Assembly (NCBI GenBank): GCA_935421135.1
Contig: OW285189.1
Span: 11,119,072 to 11,183,071, forward strand
DNA from: Bugulina stolonifera
Taxonomy: Eukaryota; Bryozoa; Gymnolaemata; Cheilostomatida; Bugulidae
Direction of reading: 5' to 3'
DNA length: 64,000 nt
How positions within the stretch are numbered: position 1 is the first letter of the stretch; every line of letters begins with the position of its first letter. The position numbers and the translations under genes were made by a program. This document shows positions 62,301 to 63,962 of this stretch, one piece after another. The notes below the pieces were generated by a model. The model worked only from the letters and a program-made list of their open reading frames with translations, was not told the origin of the DNA and searched no databases.

Positions 62301-63962
62301 AATCAGAGTCTGTTTTCACTGTATATTGAAATTATTATTATATCTATAATTGGTCAATAACATGCTTTGATGTTGATGTTTATATTATACTGTTACAAGA
62401 ATACCAAATATGAATCACAGAGTTATATTATATCACAGTACATATTATATATTATGTAATGTGTATGTAATTACATGCGGCAGCAGAAAGCTCTTCCTCC
62501 AAAACATTTTATGATTCAGTTCCGAAACCGAAGCCTTTGTAGGTCAACGCACCACATTGTAGTGCATTGTGTAGTACATTGTGTATTCTATTGTTTAGTC
62601 AGCCTGTAAATCATCACAACATATCAACACATGAATGCAACTCTGTGAAACTGATACAGACATGTGCTTCATGTAACAATCAATCTACGCTGTCAGAATG
62701 GTATTCCTGACTTTAGAGTAATACAATGGCCTAAGATTGTATCTACAGTATGTATCTATCTACATGTGGGTTATGTACATGAAACTTATACAATATAAAG
62801 CTGTAAGTAACGAGATGTGTTAAAATCAGTCAAACTTTCAGTAAAAGTGGAAATTACAAATACACTTGAATAAGGATGAGTTTGGTTAAATGTTAGACGG
62901 CAAGTGAAGTACTTGCATGCGGCAGTTAATTTTCTCAGATTTTGTGGGCAACCAAGAGTAGTGTGATTACTCTTTCATTACTAACTTTGTTGACATGGCT
63001 GGTGCCTGTATGCTTTGCTATTAAAGTATTTAGGATTAGAAAATGTTAGGACTTGGAGCCGTACCATATAATATACACGCTGCATGATGCAACCTGTCAC
63101 AAGATAGCACTTGAGAGCCAGGTGTAGCATTGTAACAGTACTTCATGTACATAGGTATAGCGCTGTAACGGTACTCGAGTCCTTGGAGACCACTTCTTCA
63201 TCATGTATTGATTGATGTTAAATTAATGCTGGCAGTCTCTGGCCATTACTGCACAATTCTGAATAAATATTGTTTTAGTACTGCATTTCCTCCACAGTAA
63301 TGCCATCAGCTGGCCTACTAACATGATATACCTGCTGTATGTAACCAGTAGCCTTAGACCAGGATGTCTCTATGAAGGTTCCACCAGTTTTTAATTCATC
63401 TTAGGTACAGCAGAGAGCGGTCATGGCATTTTCGTAGCCTTTCATCTTTAACTATCAGGTTGCAAGTTACTTTAGAAATCCTAGAGGAGGCAACTTCAGT
63501 TTCAATGAAGAACCTATGCAATCTCAATTTCCTCTACGCTTTTGCATTTCTGTACTTACTCACTATCCTAATTCTGATGTAATTATAGCAGGCTGTAAAA
63601 AATACTTGTGATATTGTTTGATGTCGCCAAACAATGTCACAAAATACCACTAGCCATTATGTAATAACGTGATATGTGTGTGATATGTGTCGTCAATTGC
63701 ACATGTGGTTAGATACTTGTCCCATTATAAACTAATATCTTTATGTAATAAAAGTATCAAATGGAACACAGCTTCATAATAAGTGACACACAATCATAAT
63801 TATAATATACAATAACGATATCTTGCTGTTTGCCCATATGTACGAGGTATGCATTTGTATATTAGCTCTAGTCTAAATTGTATGTCTTCGTAGGCTCAAA
63901 GTGAAGTGGAAGATGAAGGGGAAAACTCTAACCTATTGAATGGAAGAATGGAAGACAGTCAG
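2193..63962 (+). CDS. trio: Trio/Kalirin-family RhoGEF gene, overall model (partial at both ends)
   Basis: Trio/Kalirin proteins activate Rac/RhoG (first DH-PH module) and RhoA (second) at the membrane and act in cell migration and axon guidance. The plus-strand exons here give, in order, spectrin repeats, one DH domain, one PH domain, an SH3 domain and a Ser-rich linker, which is the family order. Exon joins: 2193-2354, 9900-10079, 12727-12846, 14436-14627, 15753-15893, 17967-18081, 18515-18630, 25101-25226, 30436-30713, 31159-31338, 31816-31975, 32336-32470, 33187-33264, 33903-34082, 34638-34742, 35173-35345, then either the terminal exon 35488-35641 or the SH3 exons 44094/44111-44171 and 46656-46881, then 53176-53293, 56258-56462, 60670-60759, 63894-63962. 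All phases chain without a frameshift. Sec14, early spectrin repeats and the second DH-PH are outside the window. Family assignment is near certain; whether one transcript crosses 35.6-44.1 kb is inferred. Confidence 0.95.
2355..4641 (+). other. intron, and leader of alternative first exon
   Basis: Intron sequence. Its last part would be promoter and 5' leader for the exon starting at 4642. An in-frame TAG at 4612-4614 bounds that reading frame. A 51-codon open frame beginning ATG GCT GTG lies at 4118-4273 and could be an upstream ORF. No TATA box stands out. Confidence 0.5.
4642..6396 (+). CDS. trio: candidate alternative first exon, 585-residue Ser-rich disordered N-terminus
   Basis: A long continuous frame starts at ATG 4642 ([15 protein letters not shown]), 28 bases after an in-frame TAG (4612-4614), and runs 585 codons to the donor AAGGGG|gtgagt. 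That donor is phase 0 and fits the next core exon at 9900. Without splicing the frame stops at 6421-6423 after eight more codons. The protein is rich in Ser, Asp/Glu, Lys/Arg and Pro and looks disordered. A motif is duplicated: [10 protein letters not shown] (residues 240-249) and [10 protein letters not shown] (294-303). Acidic runs occur near 214-226 and 274-281, and a basic SR-rich end near 524-585. I recognise no domain. It could also be a nested single-exon gene, but the donor and matching phase favour an alternative N-terminus of the RhoGEF. Confidence 0.7.
6397..7780 (+). other. intron, and leader of the 7781 exon
   Basis: No gene is supported. It holds one copy of the recurrent 12-mer (6906-6917) and an inverted CCAAT box (ATTGG, 7037-7041). 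The frame of the 7781 exon is open upstream to about 7568 but contains no earlier ATG. Confidence 0.5.
7781..7927 (+). CDS. trio: candidate alternative first exon, 49 residues, basic
   Basis: ATG at 7781 starts 49 codons: [20 protein letters not shown] and onward to FYDEDEE. They end at the moderate donor GAG|gtactt in phase 0, which fits the exon at 9900. The first half is strongly basic and Ser-rich, with possible basophilic kinase sites around RRAFSS and RRQSD; the end is acidic. It is the first ATG of its open frame. The amino-acid composition is unlike the surrounding AT-rich noise. It could be a second promoter's first exon for the same downstream protein as the 4642 exon. Confidence 0.5.
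8105..8173 (+). CDS. trio: candidate alternative first exon, 23 residues, hydrophobic
   Basis: ATG at 8105 opens 23 codons, [20 protein letters not shown] plus CIS, ending at TCG|gtgagc in phase 0, compatible with the exon at 9900. The segment looks like a signal peptide or signal anchor: a positive Lys, then about 17 hydrophobic residues. If used, it would place a spectrin/RhoGEF isoform at a membrane. Short open frames of this size arise by chance, so only the donor, phase and position next to another candidate first exon support it. Confidence 0.35.
9411..9463 (+). repeat. 17-bp tandem repeat, about 3 copies
   Basis: The unit AGGTATTAGTATTAGTG occurs about three times in a row, with degenerate copies on both sides. 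It is intronic. Confidence 0.85.
9670..9830 (+). repeat. trinucleotide-type (ACT/GCT)n microsatellite
   Basis: Interrupted ACT, GCT and related triplets fill about 160 bases, ending about 70 bases before the acceptor of the 9900 exon. It is low complexity and not coding. Confidence 0.85.
9900..10079 (+). CDS. trio: Trio exon, spectrin repeat
   Basis: This 60-codon exon (phase 0 to 0) begins [12 protein letters not shown] and ends HFEKEAKQ at CAG|gtaatt. It is a charged heptad-like helix C followed by the first helix of the next repeat. The closing [10 protein letters not shown] pattern recurs in the exon at 18515 ([11 protein letters not shown]), which marks equivalent places in successive spectrin repeats. 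It is the shared splice target proposed for the three upstream candidate first exons. Confidence 0.88.
10080..12726 (+). other. intron
   Basis: AT-rich intron. A 138-codon minus-strand frame at 10205-10621 has no splice or composition support. No repeat or RNA gene was recognised. Confidence 0.6.
12727..12846 (+). CDS. trio: Trio exon, spectrin repeat
   Basis: This 40-codon exon (phase 0 to 0) runs [15 protein letters not shown] to FEACQGMIE between tttag and GAG|gtagtt. The segment [16 protein letters not shown] is the usual start of helix B in Trio spectrin repeats, preceded by the GH-containing loop between helices. Confidence 0.88.
12847..14435 (+). other. intron
   Basis: Intron with no supported feature. 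A short plus-strand ATG frame starting near 13933 has no donor and is not called. Confidence 0.6.
14436..14627 (+). CDS. trio: Trio exon, spectrin repeat
   Basis: This 64-codon exon (phase 0 to 0) begins [17 protein letters not shown] and ends NNWFKTADQ, between ttttcag and CAG|gttaga. Helix C contains [19 protein letters not shown], with the conserved Trp and heptad Leu pattern of a spectrin repeat. The frame continues into 15753. Confidence 0.92.
14628..15752 (+). other. intron
   Basis: AT-rich intron ending at ctacatccag. No feature was recognised. Confidence 0.6.
15753..15893 (+). CDS. trio: Trio exon, spectrin repeat (highly conserved)
   Basis: This 47-codon exon (phase 0 to 0) has [19 protein letters not shown] and [11 protein letters not shown]. 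This run is one of the clearest family signatures here, matching the Trio/Kalirin segment that joins two spectrin repeats. The donor is AAA|gtaagc. Confidence 0.95.
17839..17875 (+). promoter_or_regulatory. possible TATA box and initiator
   Basis: TATATAAAA at 17839-17847 is followed about 34 bases later by TTCAGCATC (17870-17878), a plausible initiator. An ATG at 17880 is in frame with the next exon. In an AT-rich intron such boxes occur by chance, so this is suggestive only. Confidence 0.25.
17880..17966 (+). CDS. possible 5' extension of the next exon, hydrophobic N-terminus
   Basis: From ATG 17880 the frame is open for 29 codons straight into the 17967 exon without splicing. It reads [20 protein letters not shown] and onward to DYFYLK, a hydrophobic signal-anchor-like segment. 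A TATA-like box lies 41 bases upstream. The acceptor tacttttatttgaag at 17966 is good, so for the full-length mRNA this stretch is intron. The open frame could be chance. Confidence 0.25.
17967..18081 (+). CDS. trio: Trio exon, spectrin repeat
   Basis: This exon has 38 codons plus one base (phase 0 to 1). It begins [20 protein letters not shown], a family-specific helix, and ends CAAG|gtaag. The leftover G joins CC of the next exon to give Ala. Confidence 0.95.
18082..18514 (+). other. intron
   Basis: 433-bp intron between a CAAG|gtaag donor and a tatttcag acceptor. No other feature was recognised. Confidence 0.8.
18515..18630 (+). CDS. trio: Trio exon, spectrin repeat
   Basis: The exon enters in phase 1 and leaves in phase 0 (GAG|gtatgt). 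It reads [20 protein letters not shown] and then QYENAAKE. The EYWALRK heptad and the closing AAKE are the end of one spectrin repeat and the start of the next. Confidence 0.94.
18631..20700 (+). other. intron, and promoter region of the 20701 exon
   Basis: Intron with many TACATGTA-type palindromes near 18650-18710. Its last 300 bases carry two facing CCAAT boxes and an in-frame TGA (20689-20691) before the 20701 ATG. Confidence 0.5.
20411..20457 (+). promoter_or_regulatory. pair of inverted CCAAT boxes
   Basis: GCCAATCAG (20412-20420) and its exact reverse complement CTGATTGGC (20449-20457) face each other about 250 bases before ATG 20701. Paired CCAAT boxes are typical NF-Y sites of animal promoters. 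This agrees with an alternative promoter here, though it is not proof. Confidence 0.45.
20701..22689 (+). CDS. trio: candidate alternative first exon, 663-residue disordered N-terminus
   Basis: ATG 20701 ([10 protein letters not shown]) follows an in-frame TGA at 20689-20691. The frame runs 663 codons to CAG|gtgcgt, phase 0, which fits the core exon at 25101. The protein is Ser/Asn/Gln/Pro-rich and looks disordered. It contains tyrosine-centred motifs: LYEDIVSS (residues 86-93), SLYENVSYA (245-253) and [10 protein letters not shown] (594-603). These resemble YxN or YxxI/L SH2-binding motifs. A proline-basic stretch [10 protein letters not shown] (421-430) looks like an SH3 ligand, and a proline-rich run lies near 622-632. 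No folded domain was recognised. Isoforms starting here would skip most spectrin repeats and keep the last repeat and the GEF. A nested independent gene is the main alternative. Confidence 0.7.
22690..25100 (+). other. intron
   Basis: AT-rich intron ending in atacactcag, with a short CT run near 24033-24048. Reading through the 22689 donor adds 35 codons before a stop at about 22797. No other feature was recognised. Confidence 0.6.
25101..25226 (+). CDS. trio: Trio exon, last spectrin repeat
   Basis: This 42-codon exon (phase 0 to 0) has [18 protein letters not shown] followed by [17 protein letters not shown], ending AAG|gtatgt. The [13 protein letters not shown] motif is diagnostic of the repeat just before the Trio/Kalirin first DH domain. 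Confidence 0.95.
25227..29802 (+). other. large intron
   Basis: 4.6-kb AT-rich intron. It holds a three-copy 11-bp repeat (27579-27610). The several 60-110 codon frames on both strands look like noise. Its 3' end would be promoter for the 29803 exon. Confidence 0.55.
27579..27610 (+). repeat. 11-bp tandem repeat, 3 copies
   Basis: AATGTGCAGTA is repeated three times, the last copy one base different. It is intronic. Confidence 0.85.
29803..29922 (+). CDS. trio: candidate alternative first exon, 40 residues
   Basis: ATG 29803 comes nine bases after an in-frame TAG (29791-29793) and opens 40 codons: [20 protein letters not shown], then [10 protein letters not shown], to HASCQQ. It ends at the consensus donor CAG|gtaagt in phase 0. 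The next core exon, 30436, starts in phase 0. The sequence is basic with several Ser. A transcript starting here would encode almost only the last spectrin helix plus DH-PH, a minimal GEF. The strong donor and phase support it; its short length is the weakness. Confidence 0.5.
29923..30435 (+). other. intron ending in a minisatellite
   Basis: 513-bp intron. Its last 150 bases before the AG are six units of a 25-bp repeat, listed separately. Confidence 0.7.
30284..30433 (+). repeat. 25-bp minisatellite, 6 copies, abutting a splice acceptor
   Basis: Six consecutive 25-bp units share the core GTGTACTATGTCCCCT, with point changes between them. The last unit (30409-30433) has changed to CTATGTCTTCTAC and runs directly into the acceptor AG at 30434-30435. 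Confidence 0.95.
30436..30713 (+). CDS. trio: Trio exon, end of spectrin region and start of DH1
   Basis: This exon has 92 codons plus two bases (phase 0 to 2). It has [19 protein letters not shown], then [20 protein letters not shown], a charged Ser/Lys linker, and finally [14 protein letters not shown] at GA|gtaagt. The last motif immediately precedes the first DH domain in Trio and Kalirin. Confidence 0.96.
30714..31158 (+). other. intron
   Basis: 445-bp intron with a pyrimidine-rich acceptor (tttttttgcccag). No other feature was recognised. Confidence 0.8.
31159..31338 (+). CDS. trio: Trio exon, DH1 domain CR1
   Basis: Phase 2 to phase 2. It reads [20 protein letters not shown] and then [15 protein letters not shown]. 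This is conserved region 1 of the Dbl-homology domain, including the Glu of TERAYVKDL that contacts the GTPase. The codon split TG|C joins the exon at 31816. Confidence 0.97.
31339..31815 (+). other. intron
   Basis: 477-bp intron containing one exact copy of the recurrent 12-mer at 31598-31609. Confidence 0.8.
31816..31975 (+). CDS. trio: Trio exon, DH1 domain middle
   Basis: Phase 2 to phase 0. It reads [18 protein letters not shown], then [18 protein letters not shown] and AHAGSYFD at GAT|gtaag. This is the DH conserved region 2 area; YVTYCKNK is a strong Trio/Kalirin signature. Confidence 0.97.
31976..32335 (+). other. intron
   Basis: 360-bp intron with a repeated CTCCATAGACATAC motif near its start and GACTGACT repeats near 32262-32300. 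Confidence 0.8.
32336..32470 (+). CDS. trio: Trio exon, DH1 domain CR3
   Basis: This 45-codon exon (phase 0 to 0) has [20 protein letters not shown] and ends [10 protein letters not shown] at AAG|gtaaga. [14 protein letters not shown] is DH conserved region 3, the main GTPase-binding helix, and is intact, so catalytic activity is expected. Confidence 0.97.
32471..33186 (+). other. intron
   Basis: Intron. A coding-like patch at about 32886-32938 was considered and rejected because it would interrupt the DH helix between GEIK and DGLD. No other feature was recognised. Confidence 0.7.
33187..33264 (+). CDS. trio: Trio exon, DH1 domain end
   Basis: This 26-codon exon (phase 0 to 0) reads [20 protein letters not shown] and then MLEGVQ. 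It is the last long DH helix; the Asn of KANDAMH is a conserved GTPase-contact residue in the family. The donor is CAG|gtcagt. Confidence 0.97.
33265..33902 (+). other. intron with 15-bp repeat near its donor
   Basis: Intron. The 15-bp tandem repeat starts 21 bases after the donor. An in-frame ATG 54 bases before the PH exon gives an unsupported extension. Confidence 0.7.
33286..33370 (+). repeat. 15-bp tandem repeat, 5.7 copies
   Basis: TACTTACACTTACTC is repeated with almost no change. It is intronic and explains the apparent Leu/Tyr/His frame there. Confidence 0.95.
33903..34082 (+). CDS. trio: Trio exon, PH1 domain N-terminal half
   Basis: This 60-codon exon (phase 0 to 0) reads [20 protein letters not shown], then [18 protein letters not shown] and [10 protein letters not shown] at CTA|gtaagt. 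These are the first strands of the PH domain packed against the DH. A second AG three bases later would shift the start by one codon. I chose 33903 because the spacing to GEVLLQ then matches the family. Confidence 0.95.
34083..34637 (+). other. intron with a 36-bp duplication
   Basis: Intron. It holds two identical 36-bp copies, listed separately, and long AT-rich stretches. Confidence 0.75.
34116..34194 (+). repeat. 36-bp direct duplication
   Basis: Two identical 36-bp copies (34116-34151 and 34159-34194) are separated by seven bases. Perfect identity suggests a recent event. Confidence 0.95.
34638..34742 (+). CDS. trio: Trio exon, PH1 domain middle
   Basis: This 35-codon exon (phase 0 to 0) has [20 protein letters not shown] and [10 protein letters not shown] at AGG|gtaagt. 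GVTEH(V/I)EGDxCKFALW is a hallmark of the first PH domain of Trio/Kalirin. Confidence 0.97.
34743..35172 (+). other. intron
   Basis: 430-bp intron with an acceptor gtttatag. No other feature was recognised. Confidence 0.8.
35173..35345 (+). CDS. trio: Trio exon, PH1 C-terminal helix and linker
   Basis: This exon has 57 codons plus two bases (phase 0 to 2). It has [20 protein letters not shown] with the invariant Trp of the PH C-terminal helix, then a basic/Ser linker to SSSDRNSK. The donor AA|gtaagt fits the terminal exon at 35488. It also fits an internal acceptor at 44111 in the SH3 exon, where AA plus T gives Asn. Confidence 0.95.
35488..35641 (+). CDS. trio: alternative terminal exon of a short Trio isoform
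   Basis: Entered in phase 2 after ttctgtag, it encodes [20 protein letters not shown], then a Ser/Gly/Asn-rich tail ending NRSSHVSS and TGA at 35639-35641. The Ser-rich ELDSIS...SQNSIG stretch resembles the linker after the first PH domain in the family. AATAAA signals follow at 36580 and 36646. The product would be a single-GEF protein, comparable in architecture to Kalirin-7 but without an obvious PDZ-binding C-terminus. Internal GT sites in the exon are mostly phase 1 and weak. Confidence 0.75.
35642..36665 (+). other. probable 3' untranslated region
   Basis: Non-coding stretch after the TGA at 35641. Several TGATTGG/TGATTGA repeats lie near 35709-35850. Polyadenylation signals are at 36580-36585 and 36646-36651. 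The exact cleavage site is unknown. Confidence 0.55.
36580..36651 (+). terminator. polyadenylation signals AATAAA (two)
   Basis: AATAAA occurs at 36580-36585 and 36646-36651, about 0.94 and 1.0 kb after the stop of the short isoform. They are the best candidates for its 3' end. Confidence 0.5.
36667..36765. repeat. long inverted repeat / nested palindrome
   Basis: TTGATGATATTCACCAAT (36667-36684) has an exact 18-base reverse complement at 36740-36757. The right arm lies inside its own near-palindrome, with TTTAGTATTG at 36735-36744 and CAATACTAAA at 36756-36765. It lies just beyond the putative polyadenylation signals. Confidence 0.9.
36766..37543 (+). other. intergenic or intronic spacer
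   Basis: No gene is supported. Around 37075-37260 a CpG-containing stretch rich in GGCC-type words differs from its surroundings and may be an old repeat. Confidence 0.4.
37544..38328 (+). mobile_element. solo LTR of an LTR retrotransposon
   Basis: The 785-bp segment starts TGTAATGG and ends CCATTACA, a perfect 8-bp terminal inverted repeat with the usual TG...CA ends. ATAT flanks it on both sides (37540-37543 and 38329-38332) as a 4-bp target duplication. Inside, in LTR order, are TATATAAA (38002-38009) and AATAAA (38055-38060). It is CpG-rich unlike its surroundings and full of short hairpins. No internal retrotransposon sequence or second LTR is present, so it is a solo LTR. A 4-bp duplication suggests a Ty3/Gypsy-type element (inference). 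Confidence 0.85.
37813..38302 (+). repeat. array of short hairpins inside the LTR
   Basis: Stems and loops seen: AGAGG/CCTCT (37813-37827), ATTCAT/ATGAAT (37842-37860), CCGACC/GGTCGG (37890-37908), a 9-bp stem with one G-T pair (37907-37928), the palindrome GTTGCGCAAC (37934-37943), GACGAC/GTCGTC (37949-37965), CCCGAC/GTCGGG (37970-37986), TTCGC/GCGAA (38110-38122), AGTCTGA/TCAGACT (38159-38175) and GTCGTCC/GGACGAC (38287-38302). Confidence 0.85.
38348..38671. mobile_element. hAT-type MITE
   Basis: The 324-bp element has terminal inverted repeats TAGTGTTCAAAGTG at the left and CACTTTGAACACTG at the right, identical over 13 bases. A perfect 8-bp target duplication TTCTCCAG lies at 38340-38347 and 38672-38679. 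The end sequence type and 8-bp duplication are those of hAT transposons. There is no transposase, so it is a non-autonomous MITE. It sits 20 bases beyond the solo LTR. Confidence 0.9.
38471..38551 (+). ncRNA. tRNA-like segment inside the MITE
   Basis: TAGTGTAGTGGTAGAGTGC resembles a D-arm/A box. About 35 bases later a T-arm-like hairpin TTGAG-TTTGGAT-CTCAC resembles a B box, followed by a T run (38546-38551). It is probably a degenerate tRNA-derived pol III promoter, not a functional tRNA gene. Confidence 0.4.
38680..41148 (+). other. spacer and putative promoter region of the 41149 exon
   Basis: AT-rich sequence. Near variants of the recurrent 12-mer lie at 39574, 39638 and 40349. An inverted CCAAT box (ATTGG, 41066-41070) lies about 80 bases before the 41149 ATG. 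A 91-codon minus-strand frame at 40238-40513 is not supported. Confidence 0.45.
41149..41214 (+). CDS. trio: candidate alternative first exon, 22 residues, for the SH3-containing half
   Basis: ATG 41149 opens [20 protein letters not shown] plus NQ, ending at CAG|gtaggt in phase 0. The SH3 exon at 44094 begins in phase 0. An upstream in-frame mini-ORF (41077-41097, six codons and TGA) closes the frame. The peptide is basic and amphipathic (IFFKKLG). A transcript starting here would lack spectrin and DH1-PH1 and start at the SH3 domain, comparable to Kalirin or Trio forms that carry only the second GEF module. Confidence 0.55.
41841..41880 (+). repeat. 8-bp tandem repeat TACGTAGT
   Basis: Four perfect copies of TACGTAGT and a fifth degenerate one. 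Each contains the palindrome TACGTA. Confidence 0.95.
42296..42555 (+). repeat. dispersed repeat, copy 1
   Basis: This shares order and many words with 59540-59775 in the same orientation: CAAATAAAA, CCAAGATG, GCCTAGGC, TTGGTCGG, AAACCATCCC, GCTCATCG, GGCCTAGG.TGGTGTGTT and ATTCTTGAGC. It contains the 16-base palindrome TTTGGCCTAGGCCAAA (42341-42356). Its ends are not clear. It is an old, diverged mobile element. Confidence 0.8.
43775..43866 (+). repeat. 19-bp tandem repeat, about 5 copies
   Basis: The unit GTGTCCAGTTTGGGCTGTA occurs three times exactly, with a partial copy after and a degenerate copy before. Confidence 0.95.
43988..44023 (+). repeat. 18-bp tandem duplication
   Basis: CCAGTTACCATAGTAACA occurs twice in a row. 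Each copy can form the hairpin GTTAC-CATA-GTAAC. It lies 70 bases before the SH3 exon. Confidence 0.95.
44094..44171 (+). CDS. trio: Trio exon, SH3 domain first half
   Basis: This 26-codon exon (phase 0 to 0) begins [20 protein letters not shown] and ends LETGQQ at CAG|gtaagt. [19 protein letters not shown] is the ALYDY-type start and RT loop of an SH3 domain. An internal AG at 44109-44110 gives an alternative start at 44111, in frame with the phase-2 donor at 35345. That would connect the two halves of the gene. Confidence 0.9.
44172..45546 (+). other. intron; downstream region of antisense candidate
   Basis: Intron of the plus-strand gene. On the minus strand it would be 3' flank of the antisense candidate, with AATAAA-type signals at about 45231-45242. 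A tRNA-like B box (GGTTCAAGTCC) is on the minus strand near 45360. Confidence 0.45.
45547..46403 (-). CDS. candidate nested antisense gene, two exons, 132 residues
   Basis: On the minus strand ATG at 46403 in a good start context (AAAATGGCGG) opens [20 protein letters not shown] plus GVII, to the donor A|gtaagc after 46331 (phase 1). A second exon from 45872, after tattttgcaag, continues in the matching phase for 107 codons to a stop at 45547-45549. That exon contains [20 protein letters not shown] and a basic tail with [11 protein letters not shown]. The joined product is hydrophilic, with no signal peptide or known domain. It lies wholly inside the intron between the two SH3 exons. Start context, splice signals, phase agreement and composition support it; I do not recognise the family. 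Confidence 0.42.
46656..46881 (+). CDS. trio: Trio exon, SH3 domain second half and basic linker
   Basis: This exon has 75 codons plus one base (phase 0 to 1). It has [20 protein letters not shown], then [13 protein letters not shown]: the WCLVRT strand and the EGxVP motif of the SH3 fold. An unusual insertion of about nine residues (SDKTEGESF region) lies in the loop before NEGVVP. A His/Lys/Arg-rich linker follows and the exon ends GAAG|gtaggt. Confidence 0.94.
46882..50329 (+). other. intron
   Basis: Intron. CpG-containing repeat-like sequence lies at 46960-47215, a recurrent 12-mer copy at 48014-48025 and a tandem repeat at 48671-48775. A 29-codon ATG frame at 49997-50086 looks coding-like but has no splice support. 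Confidence 0.5.
48671..48775 (+). repeat. 22/31-bp tandem repeat, 4 copies
   Basis: GGGTACCTGTTCGTACT recurs four times. The first units are 22 bp; the last two carry an extra TGTGGGTGTA segment and are about 31 bp. Confidence 0.95.
50330..50381 (+). CDS. trio: candidate alternative first exon, 17 residues
   Basis: ATG 50330 after CTCC opens [17 protein letters not shown] plus one base, ending G|gtgggt in phase 1. This fits the downstream exons at 51662 and 53176, both of which take phase 1. The peptide is acidic and Ser-rich like other linker exons. The donor is only moderate and the exon is very short. Confidence 0.3.
50382..51661 (+). other. intron
   Basis: AT-rich intron with no other recognised feature. 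Short CACCTGCA repeats lie near 51530-51562. Confidence 0.55.
51662..51784 (+). CDS. trio: candidate cassette exon in the SH3-DH2 linker
   Basis: Between tgtatgtag and CAG|gtacca lies a 123-base segment entered in phase 1 and left in phase 1. It encodes [20 protein letters not shown], then [20 protein letters not shown]. Composition (CpG-bearing, balanced residues) stands out from the intron. Inclusion between 46881 and 53176 keeps the frame. The acceptor has a weak pyrimidine tract, so the upstream edge is uncertain; the open frame also has an ATG at 51652. No domain was recognised. Confidence 0.4.
51785..53175 (+). other. intron with a fold-back element
   Basis: Intron ending in tacacttgcag. 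It contains the fold-back repeat at 52628-52912 and no supported gene. Confidence 0.6.
52628..52912. mobile_element. fold-back / MITE-like element with tandem subunits
   Basis: The left arm holds GGACATTTCGAAAAGGACAG, then four 15-bp units like AGGACAGTTCGAAAC (52641-52700). The right arm (about 52836-52911) carries the reverse complements, including GTTTCGAACTGTCCT-like words. About 135 bases of AT-rich spacer lie between. Arms of tandem short repeats around a spacer are typical of fold-back elements. No clear target duplication was found. Confidence 0.8.
53176..53293 (+). CDS. trio: Trio exon, Ser-rich linker
   Basis: The exon enters in phase 1 and leaves in phase 2. It reads [20 protein letters not shown], then [11 protein letters not shown] at AG|gtaagt. 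It is a linker between the SH3 and second DH domains. The closing KTLR with the next exon's RFF resembles the TLRKWL motif at this place in Trio. Confidence 0.85.
53294..56257 (+). other. intron
   Basis: Intron. A CpG-containing patch at 53810-53932 may be an old repeat. One exact 12-mer copy lies at 55842-55853. Confidence 0.55.
56258..56462 (+). CDS. trio: Trio exon, basic/Ser linker
   Basis: The exon enters in phase 2 and leaves in phase 0. It begins [20 protein letters not shown], then [19 protein letters not shown], and ends HIYTKADSP at CCT|gtaagt. It is a basic, likely phosphorylated linker: RRGSV is a good basophilic kinase site. Confidence 0.85.
56463..58117 (+). other. intron, and promoter region of the 58118 exon
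   Basis: Intron. A 12-mer copy lies at 57391-57402 within a repeat-like stretch (57200-57620) that has open frames on both strands but no support. CCAAT at 57921-57925 and an in-frame TGA at 58094-58096 precede the 58118 ATG. Confidence 0.45.
58118..58246 (+). CDS. trio: candidate alternative first exon, 43 residues
   Basis: ATG 58118, with an in-frame TGA 24 bases upstream, opens [20 protein letters not shown], then [20 protein letters not shown] and IVK at AAG|gtatgt, phase 0. The next exon, 60670, starts in phase 0. A nearer gtaata donor after 58192 would give phase 1 and does not fit. The amphipathic N-terminus (IFRFLASCF) could bind membrane or be acylated on Cys. It would start a form with only the second GEF module. 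Confidence 0.5.
58716..59330 (+). repeat. 28-bp minisatellite, 22 copies
   Basis: Units contain TATTACAGTTACTTCCCAG followed by TACCTGCAG, nearly all identical. One unit is 27 bp (58920s). Two units share TCTCAGCACC in place of TCCCAGTACC. Each unit but the edge variants has a CTGCAG site. The low divergence suggests recent expansion or ongoing homogenisation. Confidence 0.98.
59540..59775 (+). repeat. dispersed repeat, copy 2
   Basis: Same family and orientation as 42296-42555, diverged, with GCCTAGGC, TTGGTCGGGG, AAACCATCCC and TTGGCCTAGGTTGGTGTGTT in the same order. Confidence 0.8.
60063..60135 (+). repeat. 32-bp direct duplication
   Basis: Two 32-bp copies (60063-60094 and 60104-60135) differ at one base and are nine bases apart. 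Confidence 0.95.
60670..60759 (+). CDS. trio: Trio exon, Ser-rich linker
   Basis: This 30-codon exon (phase 0 to 0) reads [20 protein letters not shown] and [10 protein letters not shown], between ttcttttcag and TCC|gtgagt. It is a low-complexity Ser linker before the second GEF module. The call rests on splice signals, phase and similarity in style to neighbouring linker exons. Confidence 0.7.
60760..63893 (+). other. intron
   Basis: 3.1-kb AT-rich intron ending in gtcttcgtag. Small local duplications (GATTATTACA near 62070-62090, TGTGTTAGTC near 62160) are present. No gene was recognised. Confidence 0.6.
63894..63962 (+). CDS. trio: Trio exon, acidic linker
   Basis: This 23-codon exon (phase 0 to 0) reads [20 protein letters not shown] and DSQ at CAG|gtaagt. 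It is an acidic linker. The gene continues beyond the window, where the second DH-PH module is expected. Confidence 0.7.
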